From the NCBI RefSeq assembly GCF_903645325.1, contig NZ_CAHJXQ010000003.1, forward strand, positions 124,001 to 188,000: 64,000 bases of DNA. The letters run 5' to 3'. This document shows positions 1 through 8,890 of the stretch, piece after piece. Positions within the stretch are counted from its first letter, which is position 1. Each line of letters starts with the position of its first letter. This DNA is from Microbacterium tenebrionis. GTDB lineage: Bacteria; Actinomycetota; Actinomycetes; Actinomycetales; Microbacteriaceae. The notes below the pieces were generated by a model. The model did not search any database and was not told the origin of the DNA. It saw only the letters and a program-made list of their open reading frames with translations. A program made the position numbers and the translations under genes.

Positions 1-116
1 GACATCTCCCCATTGTTGCGAACGCCGCGGCTGAGTCCGGGAACCCACGCGAAATCCCGACTCTTCGCGGTGATCCGCCAGGGGCGCGGGCGCGCGGTCC
101 GCCCTCGCAGGGCGAG

Positions 117-122
117 TAGCCT
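117..122 (+). promoter_or_regulatory. Predicted -10 element for thrS
   Basis: TAGCCT fits the actinobacterial TANNNT -10 pattern and would start transcription near base 130, leaving a leader of about 20 nt with GGAG at 139-142 ahead of the GTG at 149. No clear -35 is visible. The rest of bases 1-148 holds no gene that I can see; a short perfect hairpin (GCCCT-CGC-AGGGC, 101-113) lies just upstream but has no T-tract. Confidence 0.4.
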
Positions 123-148
123 AGAGGGCGACCCAGATGGAGTGACCT

Positions 149-2161
149 GTGCCTGAAATCGACGTACCCGCCGGCGCCGCCCGCGACGGCTTCGCCCTGT
201 TCTCTGACCGATCCGTCGTCGCGATGCGCGTGAACGGCGAACTCAAGGATCTCGCGACGACCCTGACCGAAACCGACGACGTCGAGCCGGTCACGATCGA
301 CAGCGAGGACGGGCTCGCGATCCTGCGGCACTCGACCGCTCACGTCCTCGCTCAGGCGGTGCAGCGCATCAACCCGCAGGCGAACCTCGGCATCGGACCG
401 CCGGTCACCGACGGCTTCTACTACGACTTCGGCGTCGACACCCCGTTCACGCCCGAGGACATCAAGGCGATCTCGAAGGAGATGCAGCGCATCATCCGTG
501 AGGGCCAGCGGTTCGTCCGCCGCGTGGTCACCGAGGACGAGGCACGAGCGTCCATGGCCGATGAGCCGTTCAAGCTCGAGCTCATAGACCTCGCCGGCGG
601 CCCCGGCTCGGGCGCGAACGCGGCCGAGGGCGCCTCGGCGGAGATCGGCGCCGGCGACCTGACGATCTACGAGAACACCACCCGTGACGGCGAGGTCGCC
701 TGGAAGGACCTCTGCCGCGGCCCGCACCTGCCGAACACCCGCATGATCGGCAACGGGTGGGACCTCACCCGCATCGCCGCCGCCTACTGGCGGGGTAGCG
801 AGAAGAACCCGCAGCTGCAGCGCATCTACGGCACCGCGTGGCCGTCGAAGGACGAGCTGCGTGCGTACCAGCACCGCCTCGAGGAGGCCGCCAAGCGCGA
901 CCACCGCCGGCTCGGCAAGGAGCTCGACCTGTTCTCGTTCCCCGAGGAGATCGGCTCGGGCCTGAGCGTCTGGCACCCCCGCGGCGGCGTCGTGCGCGGT
1001 GAGATGGAGCAGCACGCCCGCAAGCGCCACATCGAGGGCGGCTACACCTACGTGTACACGCCGCACATCTCGAAGCAGGACCTCTTCCTCACCTCGAACC
1101 ACCTCGTCACCTACAAGGACGGGATGTTCCCGCCGATCGTGATGGACGAGGAGCGCGACGACGAGGGCAACATCACCAAGCAGGGCCAGGACTACTACCT
1201 GAAGCCCATGAACTGCCCGATGCACATCCTCATCTACAAGGAGCGCGCGCGCAGCTACCGCGATCTGCCGCTGCGTCTGGCCGAGAACGGCACGGTGTAC
1301 CGCAACGAGCTCTCCGGCGCTCTGCACGGCCTCACCCGCGTCCGCGGTTTCACCCAGGACGACTCGCACCTGTTCGTCACCCCGGACCAGCTCGAGGAGG
1401 AGGTCGGCAAGGTTCTGGAGTTCATCCTGTCGATGCTCCGCGACTTCGGCCTGACCGACTTCGAGCTCGAGCTCTCGATGAAGGACGACGAGAAGTCCAA
1501 GTGGATCGGCACGGACGAGTTCTGGGAGAGCTCGACCGATGCGCTGCGCCGGGTGGCCGTGGCATCCGGCCTGAAGCTCACCGAGGTCCCCGGCGAAGCG
1601 GCCTTCTACGGCCCCAAGATCGACCTGAAGACGCGTGACGCGATCGGCCGCACCTGGCAGCTCTCGACCGTCCAGGTCGACCCGAACCTGCCCGACCGGT
1701 TCGACCTCGAGTTCATGGACAAGGATGGCCAGAAGAAGCGTCCGATCATGATCCACCGGGCGCTGTTCGGCTCGATCGAGCGCTTCTTCGCCATCCTGCT
1801 CGAGCACTATGCCGGAGACTTCCCCGTCTGGCTCTCGCCGGTGCAGGTCGTCGGCATCCCCGTCGCCGAGGACTTCGCCGACTACCTCGGCGACGTGATC
1901 CGCACGCTGCGCGAGAGCGGCGTGCGCGCCGAGCTCGACACGTCCGACGACCGGATGCAGAAGAAGATCCGCAACCACACCACCGGCAAGGTGCCGCTCA
2001 TGCTCATCGCGGGGGAGAAGGACCGGGATGCCGGGACGGTCTCGTTCCGCTTCCGCGACGGCACGCAGCAGAACGGCGTGCCGATCTCGGATGCCGTGGC
2101 CCGCATCCGCGCGGCGATCGACTCGCACGCGCTCGTGCACACGGTCGAGGACCTCGCGTGA
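149..2161 (+). CDS. thrS: Threonyl-tRNA synthetase
   Basis: This cytoplasmic class II aminoacyl-tRNA synthetase charges tRNA-Thr with threonine. The 670-residue length matches actinobacterial ThrRS. The N-terminal TGS region is followed by the editing domain, whose HxxxH signature starts at H61 and H65. The catalytic core carries a zinc-ligand cysteine at C356 (KPMNCPMH) and a motif 2 region reading [17 protein letters not shown]; an anticodon-binding domain ends the protein. The GTG at 149 has a GGAG ribosome site 7 nt upstream. A later ATG at 224 would remove 25 residues, but the longer N-terminus is typical of relatives. The stop overlaps the next gene's GTG by 4 bases, so the two genes are probably co-transcribed. 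Confidence 0.97.
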   Translation: MPEIDVPAGAARDGFALFSDRSVVAMRVNGELKDLATTLTETDDVEPVTIDSEDGLAILRHSTAHVLAQAVQRINPQANLGIGPPVTDGFYYDFGVDTPFTPEDIKAISKEMQRIIREGQRFVRRVVTEDEARASMADEPFKLELIDLAGGPGSGANAAEGASAEIGAGDLTIYENTTRDGEVAWKDLCRGPHLPNTRMIGNGWDLTRIAAAYWRGSEKNPQLQRIYGTAWPSKDELRAYQHRLEEAAKRDHRRLGKELDLFSFPEEIGSGLSVWHPRGGVVRGEMEQHARKRHIEGGYTYVYTPHISKQDLFLTSNHLVTYKDGMFPPIVMDEERDDEGNITKQGQDYYLKPMNCPMHILIYKERARSYRDLPLRLAENGTVYRNELSGALHGLTRVRGFTQDDSHLFVTPDQLEEEVGKVLEFILSMLRDFGLTDFELELSMKDDEKSKWIGTDEFWESSTDALRRVAVASGLKLTEVPGEAAFYGPKIDLKTRDAIGRTWQLSTVQVDPNLPDRFDLEFMDKDGQKKRPIMIHRALFGSIERFFAILLEHYAGDFPVWLSPVQVVGIPVAEDFADYLGDVIRTLRESGVRAELDTSDDRMQKKIRNHTTGKVPLMLIAGEKDRDAGTVSFRFRDGTQQNGVPISDAVARIRAAIDSHALVHTVEDLA

Positions 2162-2703
2162 CCGACGGGGACCTCATGGAGGATGCCGGGCATCTCGCCG
2201 GCGTCCCCGACGAGTTCCAACGGCTGTGGACTCCGCACCGGATGGCGTACATCCAGGCGGGCCCCGAACCGCTGCGCGAGGAGTGCCCGTTCTGCGAGGC
2301 GCCGAAGCATCCTGATGCGGAGCGCCTGATCGTCGCGCGCGGCGAGACGGCGTACGTGCTGCTGAACCTGTTCCCGTACAACTCGGGACACCTGCTCGTG
2401 TGCCCGTATCGGCACATCGCGACCTACGACGAGGCGAGCCCCGAGGAGGTCGCCGAGATCGGCGCGCTGACTCAGACCGGCATGCGGGTGCTGCGCGAGG
2501 TGTCGAAGTGCGACGGGTTCAACCTGGGCATGAATCAGGGCGCGGTGGCCGGCGCCGGCGTCGACGCGCATCTGCACCAGCACATCGTGCCGCGCTGGCG
2601 CTCGGATGCGAACTTCTTCCCGATCATCGCGAAGACCAAGGCGCTGCCGCAGCTGCTCGGTGACGTCCGCGAGGCCGTCGCGAACGCGTGGCCGGCTACC
2701 TGA
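2158..2703 (+). CDS. HIT-family nucleotide hydrolase/transferase
   Basis: This 181-residue protein of the histidine triad superfamily carries the signature H138-L-H140-Q-H142 followed by IVPRW, as in Ap4A hydrolase-like and Fhit-like enzymes. A possible zinc pair (CPFC) lies near residues 43-46. Such proteins hydrolyse dinucleoside polyphosphates or AMP conjugates; the substrate here cannot be told from sequence. It starts at a GTG overlapping the thrS stop (GTGA). Pairing of thrS with a HIT gene is common in actinobacteria and fits removal of adenylylated by-products of aminoacylation, though that role is inference. The 3' end overlaps the convergent pdxY by 8 bases. Confidence 0.92.
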   Translation: MTDGDLMEDAGHLAGVPDEFQRLWTPHRMAYIQAGPEPLREECPFCEAPKHPDAERLIVARGETAYVLLNLFPYNSGHLLVCPYRHIATYDEASPEEVAEIGALTQTGMRVLREVSKCDGFNLGMNQGAVAGAGVDAHLHQHIVPRWRSDANFFPIIAKTKALPQLLGDVREAVANAWPAT

Positions 2704-3547
2704 CCTGACGCGCTGCGAACTGCATCTTCGGGTGCGCGTAGGACTCCTGCGCCTCGATGAGCTGCAGTTCGCGCTCGCCCGACTCCAGCGTCAGCTTCAG
2801 CAGGTCGAACACGCTCGACGCCGTGCGCTCGAGCGCGGTCTGAGCGCTGCCCGTCGACACGTAGTGCGCCGTGAACAGCGCTGCGGTCACATCGCCCGAG
2901 CCGTTCGCCTTCATGGGCAGGAAGGGCGTCTGCACGATCCAGGCGCCGTCGTCGTCGACCGCGAGCATCTCGATCGTGCCCTCTTCGCGGTCTGGGCGCT
3001 CGACGCTCGTGACCAGCACGGTCCGGGGGCCCATGGCGCGGGCGAGATCCACGGACTCGAGGGTGGACTCGAGCGTGTCCGGCTCCGTGCGGGTGAGGAA
3101 GCCCAGCTCGAACTGGTTCGGGGTGATGATGTCGGCGACGGGGACGACCTTCTCGCGCAGGAGTTCGGGGATCGCCGGCGCCACGAAGCATCCGCTTTTC
3201 GCATTGCCCATCACCGGGTCGCACGCGTACACGGCGTCCGGATTCGCGGCCTTCACGCGCGCGACGGCGTCGATGATGACATCGCCGATGCCCTCGCCGC
3301 CCTGGTATCCGGAGAGGATGGCGTCGACCTGCCCGAAGACGCCGCGCTCCTCGATGCCGGTGATGACGTCGCGGACATCCGCCGGGTCGATGAGCGGTCC
3401 GCGCCAGGCGCCGTAACCGGTGTGGTTGGAGAAGTTCACGGTGTAGACCGGCAGAACGTCGACGCCGATGCGCTGCAGCGGGAAGACGGCGGCGGAGTTG
3501 CCGACGTGGCCGTAGGCGACAGCGGACTGGATCGAGAGGATCTTCAT
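2696..3547 (-). CDS. pdxY: Pyridoxal kinase (PdxY type)
   Basis: This 283-residue ribokinase-fold kinase phosphorylates pyridoxal to pyridoxal 5'-phosphate in the salvage route. The start (MKILSIQSAVAYGHVGNSA) and the segment CDPVMGNAKSGCFV are typical of PdxY. The anion-hole GSGD motif near residue 222 (MKANGSGDVTAALF) supplies the catalytic aspartate. It lies next to the de novo PLP locus pdxR/pdxST but is transcribed towards thrS-HIT, so the neighbourhood holds both salvage and synthesis of vitamin B6. A rescue of PdxY activity by other kinases cannot be judged from this window. Confidence 0.93.
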   Translation of the reverse strand: MKILSIQSAVAYGHVGNSAAVFPLQRIGVDVLPVYTVNFSNHTGYGAWRGPLIDPADVRDVITGIEERGVFGQVDAILSGYQGGEGIGDVIIDAVARVKAANPDAVYACDPVMGNAKSGCFVAPAIPELLREKVVPVADIITPNQFELGFLTRTEPDTLESTLESVDLARAMGPRTVLVTSVERPDREEGTIEMLAVDDDGAWIVQTPFLPMKANGSGDVTAALFTAHYVSTGSAQTALERTASSVFDLLKLTLESGERELQLIEAQESYAHPKMQFAARQVR

Positions 3548-3576
3548 CCCTCGATCCTCTCACCCGCGCCGCATGA

Positions 3577-4899
3577 TCACCGCACAGCGGCGCTGATGTC
3601 AGCGGCCAGCTGATCGGCGTCCTGATCGCTCAGTGCATGAACCGTGAGGCGCATGTGATGGGAGGGGCCTGCATCCTCGTCGAGAAGGAACTCGTCGCCG
3701 GTGCGCGCCAGCCATCCGCGACGCATCAGCTGCTCCGAGACAGCGCGGGCCGGACGCGGAAGCCGCACCCACAGATTCATGCCGTCGACGTACTCGGCGT
3801 CGATGTCGTGGTCTCGGAGGCGAGCCGCGAACGCGCGGTTGCGCTCCGCGTAGTGGGCGCCGGCGGCGCGGATGGTCGCGGTGGACGTCTCGTCGGTGAG
3901 CATCCCGATCGTCAACCGCTGCAGCAGATGACTCACCCAGGTGGTGCCGGGGCTGAGGCGCATCGCGAGGCGCTCGGCCGTCTCGGGATCGGTCGCCGCG
4001 ATCGCCAGGCACATGTCGGGCCCGAGGAACTTCGACACCGATCGCAGCAGCGCGAACCGTCGGTGTCCGGGGCCGATCAGGCTCTCGTACGGCCGCTCGG
4101 ACAGCATCGAGAAATGGTCGTCCTCGATGATCAGGACGTACGGATGCTCCGTGAGCAGTGCGCGCAGAGCGGCAGCCCGCTCGGGGGAGAGGCTGACACC
4201 GGTCGGGTTCTGAGCGCGCGGTGTGGAGATGACGGCCCGCACGCCGGCATCCAATGCCGCTCGCAGCCCGTCGACGGTCATGCCCTCGTCGTCGACGGGC
4301 ACGGGCACGGCGCGGTAACCGCCCAGGCGCACCGTGTGGATGCTGGCGAGGAAGCACGGGTCCTCCAGCGCGACCGCGTCATCGCGCATGAGAGCCTGCG
4401 CGAGCAGTCGCTCGACGGCATCCACCGCCCCGCTCGTGATCGTCACGCGGAATTCCGGCGTCGGGAGATCGGGTGCGACCCACTCGCGCGCCCACGCGTC
4501 GAGCGCCGGATCGATGACGGGCTCGCCGTAAAGGACGGGACGGCCGAGCACACGACTGAGCACGTTCGACGGATCGGGGATGAGAGCGGGGTCCGGGTTG
4601 CCGGTTCCGACGTCGCGCAGCACGGTGTCCTGCGCGTATCCCTCCTGCGCGACGGCGTCGTGCTCGACGAGCATCGTCCCTGCGCGGCCGCGGGTGACGA
4701 CGAGTCCGGCCTGGGAGAGCTGTCGGTAGGCGGCGACAGCGGTGTTGCGGTTGACGCCGAGGCGTGCCGCGAGCTCGCGGACGGGGGGCAGCACTGTGCC
4801 GGGGGAGAGCACACCGCGTTCCCGCAGCTCGCGCACGCTGGTGGCGATCTCGCTGGCCGTCCGCCCGGTGATCTGCTCGTTCACGACACCTCCCGTCAT
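3577..4899 (-). CDS. pdxR: MocR/GntR-family regulator with aminotransferase-like domain (PdxR)
   Basis: This 440-residue MocR-family regulator has an N-terminal GntR winged helix (residues about 10-78; PPVRELAARLGVNRNTAVAAY is the recognition region) and a C-terminal class I aminotransferase-like domain with the expected PLP lysine in the segment RSVSKFLGP. In this family PLP bound to the aminotransferase-like domain acts as the effector. The gene is divergent from pdxS, 79 bases away, the classic arrangement for PdxR, which controls pdxST according to PLP status. The symbol rests on this arrangement and the domain structure; the regulator's own target is inferred. The ATG used has a sensible position behind an AGGTG-like ribosome site. 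Confidence 0.88.
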   Translation of the reverse strand: MTGGVVNEQITGRTASEIATSVRELRERGVLSPGTVLPPVRELAARLGVNRNTAVAAYRQLSQAGLVVTRGRAGTMLVEHDAVAQEGYAQDTVLRDVGTGNPDPALIPDPSNVLSRVLGRPVLYGEPVIDPALDAWAREWVAPDLPTPEFRVTITSGAVDAVERLLAQALMRDDAVALEDPCFLASIHTVRLGGYRAVPVPVDDEGMTVDGLRAALDAGVRAVISTPRAQNPTGVSLSPERAAALRALLTEHPYVLIIEDDHFSMLSERPYESLIGPGHRRFALLRSVSKFLGPDMCLAIAATDPETAERLAMRLSPGTTWVSHLLQRLTIGMLTDETSTATIRAAGAHYAERNRAFAARLRDHDIDAEYVDGMNLWVRLPRPARAVSEQLMRRGWLARTGDEFLLDEDAGPSHHMRLTVHALSDQDADQLAADISAAVR

Positions 4900-4930
4900 C
4901 CGAGTCTAGGGTGCGGCCGCGCGGTGGTAT

Positions 4931-4950
4931 CTTTTGGCATAGATCAAAAG
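4931..4950. promoter_or_regulatory. Candidate PdxR operator in the pdxR/pdxS gap
   Basis: The 79-base gap between the two divergent genes contains a perfect inverted repeat, CTTTTG (4931-4936), 8 bases, CAAAAG (4945-4950). A direct repeat TTTGG also occurs at 4933-4937 and 4955-4959, offset by 22 bp, about two helical turns. MocR regulators often bind combined direct and inverted repeats. TATCTT at 4929-4934 could be the pdxS -10 box, so binding here could block or activate both promoters. These bases are conspicuously AT-rich for this genome. Confidence 0.5.
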
Positions 4951-4978
4951 CACGTTTGGATGCACGGAAGGATCCACC

Positions 4979-5878
4979 ATGGCCGCAGAGAAGAACACCA
5001 CCACCGGGTCGGCCCGCGTCAAGCGCGGACTCGCCGAGATGCTCAAGGGCGGCGTGATCATGGACGTCGTCACCGCCGAGCAGGCGAAGATCGCCGAGGA
5101 CGCGGGAGCCGTCGCGGTGATGGCCCTCGAGCGCGTGCCCGCCGACATCCGCGCACAGGGCGGGGTCTCGCGCATGAGCGACCCCGACATGATCGACAGC
5201 ATCATCGATGCCGTCTCGATCCCCGTGATGGCGAAGGCGCGCATCGGGCACTTCGTCGAAGCGCAGGTGCTGCAGGAGCTCGGCGTCGACTACATCGACG
5301 AGTCCGAGGTGCTCTCGCCCGCCGACTACGTCAACCACATCGACAAGTACGACTTCACCGTTCCGTTCGTGTGCGGCGCCACGAACCTCGGCGAGGCGCT
5401 GCGGCGCATCAACGAGGGGGCGGCGATGATCCGCTCCAAGGGCGAGGCGGGCACCGGCGACGTCTCGGAGGCGATGAAGCACATCCGCAAGATCCGCGGC
5501 GAGATCGCGGCCCTCGGCGCACTGTCCAAGGACGAGCTCTACGTCGCCGCCAAGGAGCTGCAGGCGCCCTACGAGCTCGTCGCCGAGATCGCCGAGACCG
5601 GCGAGCTCCCCGTCGTGCTGTTCGTCGCCGGCGGCGTGGCGACCCCCGCGGATGCCGCGATGATGATGCAGCTCGGCGCGGATGGCGTGTTCGTCGGCTC
5701 GGGCATCTTCAAGTCCGGCAACCCCGCGGCTCGTGCCGCCGCCATCGTGAAGGCGACGACCTTCTACGACGACGCCAAGGTGATCGCCGACGTCTCGCGC
5801 GGCCTCGGCGAAGCCATGGTCGGCATCAACGTGACGGACCTGCCGGCCCCGCACCGCCTCGCCGAGCGTGGCTGGTAG
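4979..5878 (+). CDS. pdxS: Pyridoxal 5'-phosphate synthase, synthase subunit
   Basis: PdxS condenses ribose 5-phosphate, glyceraldehyde 3-phosphate and ammonia into PLP on a TIM barrel; the ammonia comes from PdxT. The 299-residue protein is full length, with the family hallmarks [19 protein letters not shown] near the N-terminus, [14 protein letters not shown], and [20 protein letters not shown] near the C-terminus. The ATG has a GGAAGGATC-like ribosome site. It overlaps pdxT by 11 bases, consistent with translation of the two subunits in fixed proportion, and is divergent from pdxR. Confidence 0.98.
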   Translation: MAAEKNTTTGSARVKRGLAEMLKGGVIMDVVTAEQAKIAEDAGAVAVMALERVPADIRAQGGVSRMSDPDMIDSIIDAVSIPVMAKARIGHFVEAQVLQELGVDYIDESEVLSPADYVNHIDKYDFTVPFVCGATNLGEALRRINEGAAMIRSKGEAGTGDVSEAMKHIRKIRGEIAALGALSKDELYVAAKELQAPYELVAEIAETGELPVVLFVAGGVATPADAAMMMQLGADGVFVGSGIFKSGNPAARAAAIVKATTFYDDAKVIADVSRGLGEAMVGINVTDLPAPHRLAERGW

Positions 5879-6452
5879 TCCGCGCGTCGGCATCCTGGCC
5901 CTGCAGGGCGACGTGCGAGAGCACGAGCACGTCCTGCAGGCGCTCGGAGCCGACACTCTGCGCGTCCGGCGCCCGGAAGAGCTCGCACAGGTCGACGCTC
6001 TGGTGATCCCCGGCGGCGAATCGACCGTGATCGACAAGCTGTCGCGCACGTTCGGGCTCCGTGATCCGATCCGCGCGGCCATCGCGGACGGCATGCCGAT
6101 GCTCGGCACGTGCGCCGGACTCATCATGCTCGCGGACACCGTGATCGATGCGATCGACGGGCAGGAGTCGTTCGGCGGGCTCGACGCCGTCGTCCGACGC
6201 AATGCCTTCGGGCGGCAGGTCGACTCCTTCGAGGCGGAGCTGGTCGCGCCGGGCATCGACGGCGATGCCGTGCGCGCCGCTTTCATCCGCGGTCCCGTGA
6301 TCGAAACGGTGGGCGGTTCGGCCTCTGTCCTCGCCTCGCTCCCGGACGGACGCATCGTCGGCGTGGAGCAGGGCGGTCTCATCGGGCTGAGCTTCCATCC
6401 CGAGATCAGCGGCGAGGATCGCTTCCACAGGAGACTGCTCGCCGCCCTGTAG
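5868..6452 (+). CDS. pdxT: Pyridoxal 5'-phosphate synthase, glutaminase subunit
   Basis: This 194-residue class I glutamine amidotransferase hydrolyses glutamine and passes ammonia to PdxS. The catalytic triad is visible: C82 in GTCAGLIML and H177/E179 in [18 protein letters not shown] is the substrate loop. The GTG start lies inside the end of pdxS and gives the usual [18 protein letters not shown] beginning. The TAG stop doubles as the first bases of a predicted -10 box for the next ORF. Confidence 0.97.
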   Translation: MAGSPRVGILALQGDVREHEHVLQALGADTLRVRRPEELAQVDALVIPGGESTVIDKLSRTFGLRDPIRAAIADGMPMLGTCAGLIMLADTVIDAIDGQESFGGLDAVVRRNAFGRQVDSFEAELVAPGIDGDAVRAAFIRGPVIETVGGSASVLASLPDGRIVGVEQGGLIGLSFHPEISGEDRFHRRLLAAL

Positions 6453-6455
6453 CGT
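6450..6455 (+). promoter_or_regulatory. Predicted -10 element (leaderless) for the ORF at 6463
   Basis: TAGCGT matches TANNNT and lies 7 nt before the ATG at 6463, so the mRNA could start at the ATG itself. No Shine-Dalgarno sequence is present. The first three bases are the pdxT stop codon. Confidence 0.35.
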
Positions 6456-6462
6456 GTGACCC

Positions 6463-6759
6463 ATGCGCCTGCCGATCGGATCCACGGATGTCAGTGCGAG
6501 CGGCGGCAGCGTCGAGCTGATAGGCCGACGAGGCGACGGATGGCAGCGGATCGCGGCGCACGGCATGCCGCTGGCTGAGGCCGTGGCGATCCTCGGGGAG
6601 GCGGAGCAGGGGCCGGCGCACGACGATCCTGCGTTCGAGGCAGCCGTCCCGTCCGCGGGCGATCACGCACCGCGGTTCGCGCCGGGCCAAGAGATCCTGT
6701 GGCGCTACGGGCGTCACATCGAAGCAGTGCGCGTCGTCCGCGACGACGAGGAGGGGTGA
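6463..6759 (+). CDS. Short hypothetical protein, DUF402-like C-terminal end
   Basis: This 98-residue soluble protein begins MRLPIGSTDVSASGGSVEL. Its last 26 residues (APGQEILWRYGRHIEAVRVV, then RDDEEG) resemble the start of the DUF402 fold, where a tryptophan-arginine-tyrosine stretch and a VVRDD motif open the domain. The reading frame then stops, so most of a DUF402 domain is absent. Neither downstream frame continues the domain, which argues against a one-base frameshift. It may be a truncated relic or a short family of its own; I do not recognise a function. It sits between pdxT and yebC on the same strand. Confidence 0.6.
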   Translation: MRLPIGSTDVSASGGSVELIGRRGDGWQRIAAHGMPLAEAVAILGEAEQGPAHDDPAFEAAVPSAGDHAPRFAPGQEILWRYGRHIEAVRVVRDDEEG

Positions 6760-6797
6760 CGCGGGAGGACGGCGCACGCCCGGGCGACGCCGTTCGT

Positions 6798-6803
6798 TAG
6801 AAT
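6798..6803 (+). promoter_or_regulatory. Predicted -10 element for yebC
   Basis: TAGAAT, a good actinobacterial -10 box, lies 50 bases before the yebC ATG. Transcription would begin near 6810, giving a leader of about 43 nt containing GAGCGGAGA as the ribosome site. It may serve the whole yebC-ruvCAB group. Confidence 0.5.
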
Positions 6804-6852
6804 GGACGATGCCCTTGGCGACGCCTCGGGCGGATTCGACGAGCGGAGACAT

Positions 6853-7611
6853 ATGTCCGGGCACTCCAAATGGGCGACGACCAAGCACAAGAAGGCCGTC
6901 ATCGACGCGCGCCGTGCGAAGTCGTGGGCCAAGCTCATCAAGAACATCGAAGTCGCCGCGAAGCTCGGCGGCGCTGACTTGGCGGGCAACCCGACGCTCT
7001 ACGACGCGGTGCTCAAGGCCAAGAAGACCTCTGTCCCCAAAGACAACATCGACCGCGCGATCAAGCGCGGCGCAGGCATCGGCGGCGAGGCCGTCGAGTA
7101 CACCTCGATCATGTACGAAGGCTACGGCCCGAACGGCGTGGCGCTCATGATCGAGTGCCTGACCGACAACAAGAACCGTGCTGCCGCCGAGGTGCGCACG
7201 GCTCTCAGCCGCAACGGCGGCAACCTCGCGGACCCCGGCAGCGTGGCCTACAACTTCGAGCGCAAGGGCGTCATCGTCGTGAGCGGCGAGGGAACCGCCG
7301 AGGACGACGTCATGATGGCGGCGCTCGAGGCGGGCGCCGAGGAGATCGAGCCCCACGCCGACGGGTTCGAGGTCATCACCGACGCCTCCTCCGTGGTCGC
7401 GGTGCGCTCCGCTCTCGTGGATGCCGGCATCGACTACAACTCGGCCGATGTGGAGTTCGTGCCCAACCTCAAGGTCGAGATCGACGCCGACACCGCGCGC
7501 AAGGTCTTCCGTCTCATCGACGCCCTCGAGGACAGCGAGGACGTGCAGAACGTCTTCAGCAACTTCGACCTGTCGGCCGAGGTCCAGGCCGAGCTCGAGG
7601 ACGACGAGTAA
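6853..7611 (+). CDS. YebC/PmpR family protein
   Basis: The 252-residue protein starts [19 protein letters not shown], the invariant N-terminus of the YebC/TACO1/PmpR family. An in-frame ATG at 6802 would add 17 residues before this conserved start and is not used here. Members are described as DNA-binding regulators or as translation factors for proline-rich stretches; the sequence does not decide between these. The gene lies immediately upstream of ruvC, the standard bacterial order, probably in one transcript with ruvCAB. Confidence 0.95.
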   Translation: MSGHSKWATTKHKKAVIDARRAKSWAKLIKNIEVAAKLGGADLAGNPTLYDAVLKAKKTSVPKDNIDRAIKRGAGIGGEAVEYTSIMYEGYGPNGVALMIECLTDNKNRAAAEVRTALSRNGGNLADPGSVAYNFERKGVIVVSGEGTAEDDVMMAALEAGAEEIEPHADGFEVITDASSVVAVRSALVDAGIDYNSADVEFVPNLKVEIDADTARKVFRLIDALEDSEDVQNVFSNFDLSAEVQAELEDDE

Positions 7612-7660
7612 GTCGCACCCGACACCTGCGAGTCTGCGAAGCCGCCGCTCCCCCCGCGCA

Positions 7661-7666
7661 TAGCCT
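7661..7666 (+). promoter_or_regulatory. Predicted -10 element for ruvC (possible leaderless start)
   Basis: TAGCCT is followed by 6 bases and then the ruvC GTG at 7673. The purine run GGGGGA in between is too close to the start to be a standard ribosome site, so a transcript beginning at the GTG is plausible. Confidence 0.35.
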
Positions 7667-7672
7667 GGGGGA

Positions 7673-8257
7673 GTGGCGGCTTCTTCTCTTCGCGTGCTCG
7701 GGATCGACCCCGGTCTGACCCGGTGCGGCGTCGGCATCGTCGACGTGGACCGCTCCCGGCGTGCCGACCTCGTGCACGTCGGCGTGATCCGCACGCCCCT
7801 CGACGCGCCGATCGGAGAGCGGCTGGCCGCCGTGGCCGACGGCATCCGCTCCGTCGTCGCCGAGCACGGGCCGGACGCCGTCGCCGTCGAGCGCGTCTTC
7901 GCGCAGCACAACAGCCACACGGTCATGGGAACGGCCCAGGCGAGCGGCGTGGCCCTGCTGCTGGCGGCAGAGGCGGGTCTGCCCGCGGCGACCCACACGC
8001 CCAGCGAAGTCAAGGCGGCCGTGACCGGTTACGGTTCGGCCGACAAGAAGCAGGTGCAGACGATGATCGCCCGCATCCTGCGACTGGATGCCCCGCCGCA
8101 GCCCGCCGACGCCGCCGACGCCCTCGCGATCGCGCTGTGCCATGCCTGGCGCCGCGGCGCGGGCCCGCGGCAGGACGGTGGCGCCCAGACCCCCGCGCAG
8201 CGCGCGTGGGCCGAGGCGGAGCGTGTCGCTCGAACATACATACGATCCACGACGTAG
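7673..8257 (+). CDS. ruvC: Crossover junction endodeoxyribonuclease RuvC
   Basis: RuvC cuts Holliday junctions by placing symmetric nicks and works with RuvAB. This 194-residue protein shows the RNase H-like fold motifs: the first catalytic aspartate D12 in LGIDPGLTRCG, VERVFAQHNSHTVMG with the glutamate, and the C-terminal DAADALAIALCHAW with the last aspartates. GTG is the only start that places the catalytic strand correctly. Codons for ruvC, ruvA and ruvB follow each other with tiny gaps or overlaps. Confidence 0.97.
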   Translation: MAASSLRVLGIDPGLTRCGVGIVDVDRSRRADLVHVGVIRTPLDAPIGERLAAVADGIRSVVAEHGPDAVAVERVFAQHNSHTVMGTAQASGVALLLAAEAGLPAATHTPSEVKAAVTGYGSADKKQVQTMIARILRLDAPPQPADAADALAIALCHAWRRGAGPRQDGGAQTPAQRAWAEAERVARTYIRSTT

Positions 8258-8260
8258 GGT
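8255..8260 (+). promoter_or_regulatory. Predicted -10 element for ruvA (possible leaderless start)
   Basis: TAGGGT spans the ruvC stop (8255-8257) and lies 6 bases before the ruvA ATG. It could give a second transcript starting at ruvA. GGGGGA between them could instead be a close ribosome site, so this is uncertain. Confidence 0.25.
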
Positions 8261-8266
8261 GGGGGA

Positions 8267-8890
8267 ATGATCTCCTCCCTGCGCGGCGCCGTGCTGTCCA
8301 CCGGTGCCGACCACGTGATCGTCGAGGTCGGCGGCGTGGGCTTTTTCGTGTTCGTCCCCGGCGACGTCGCGCATACGGCGCGCGAGGGTTCCGAGCTGCG
8401 ACTGCACACGAGCCTGATCGTGCGAGAGGACGCGCTCACGCTTTTCGGATTCACTGAGCGCACGGAGCTCGACGTGTTCACCCAGCTGCTCAGCGTCACC
8501 GGTGTCGGTCCGAAGTCCGCTCTCGGCGTCCTCGGCCACCTCACGGTCGATCAGATCGCCGCTGCGGTCGCCGACGACGACGACGCTCCATTCCGGCGAG
8601 TGTCGGGCATCGGCCCCAAGACGGCGAAGCTCATCGTCGTGCAGCTCGCCGGCAAGCTGCAGCCGCCGACGGCGACGCCCACGGGCCGCTCCGGCCCTGC
8701 GGCGGACGCCGTGATCGCTCAGGTCACCGCGGCTCTGGTCGGGCTCGGCTGGTCGGAGAAGGTGGCCACGGATGCTGCCGCCGAGACCGCGGATGCCGCG
8801 AGCAACGCCGACCGCGCGTCGGTGCCCGCGCTGCTGCGGCAGACGCTCGCCGCCCTGGGGCCCGCGAAGACGGGCGGGGCGCGTGGCTGA
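8267..8890 (+). CDS. ruvA: Holliday junction DNA helicase subunit RuvA
   Basis: RuvA binds four-way junctions as a tetramer and loads the RuvB motor. The 207-residue protein has the N-terminal OB fold beginning [10 protein letters not shown], tandem helix-hairpin-helix motifs ([12 protein letters not shown] and [15 protein letters not shown], about residues 80-130), a flexible linker, and domain III, which contacts RuvB. Its end overlaps ruvB by 8 bases. Confidence 0.97.
   Translation: MISSLRGAVLSTGADHVIVEVGGVGFFVFVPGDVAHTAREGSELRLHTSLIVREDALTLFGFTERTELDVFTQLLSVTGVGPKSALGVLGHLTVDQIAAAVADDDDAPFRRVSGIGPKTAKLIVVQLAGKLQPPTATPTGRSGPAADAVIAQVTAALVGLGWSEKVATDAAAETADAASNADRASVPALLRQTLAALGPAKTGGARG

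Noticed and set aside
3637..6006. A 789-codon plus-strand frame across pdxR and pdxS
   Set aside because: It crosses a divergent promoter region and both PLP genes in the wrong frame, and its composition is Arg/His-rich shadow sequence.
6802..6852. ATG at 6802 as the start of the YebC-family gene
   Set aside because: It lies within the predicted -10 box and adds 17 residues before the invariant MSGHSKW start.
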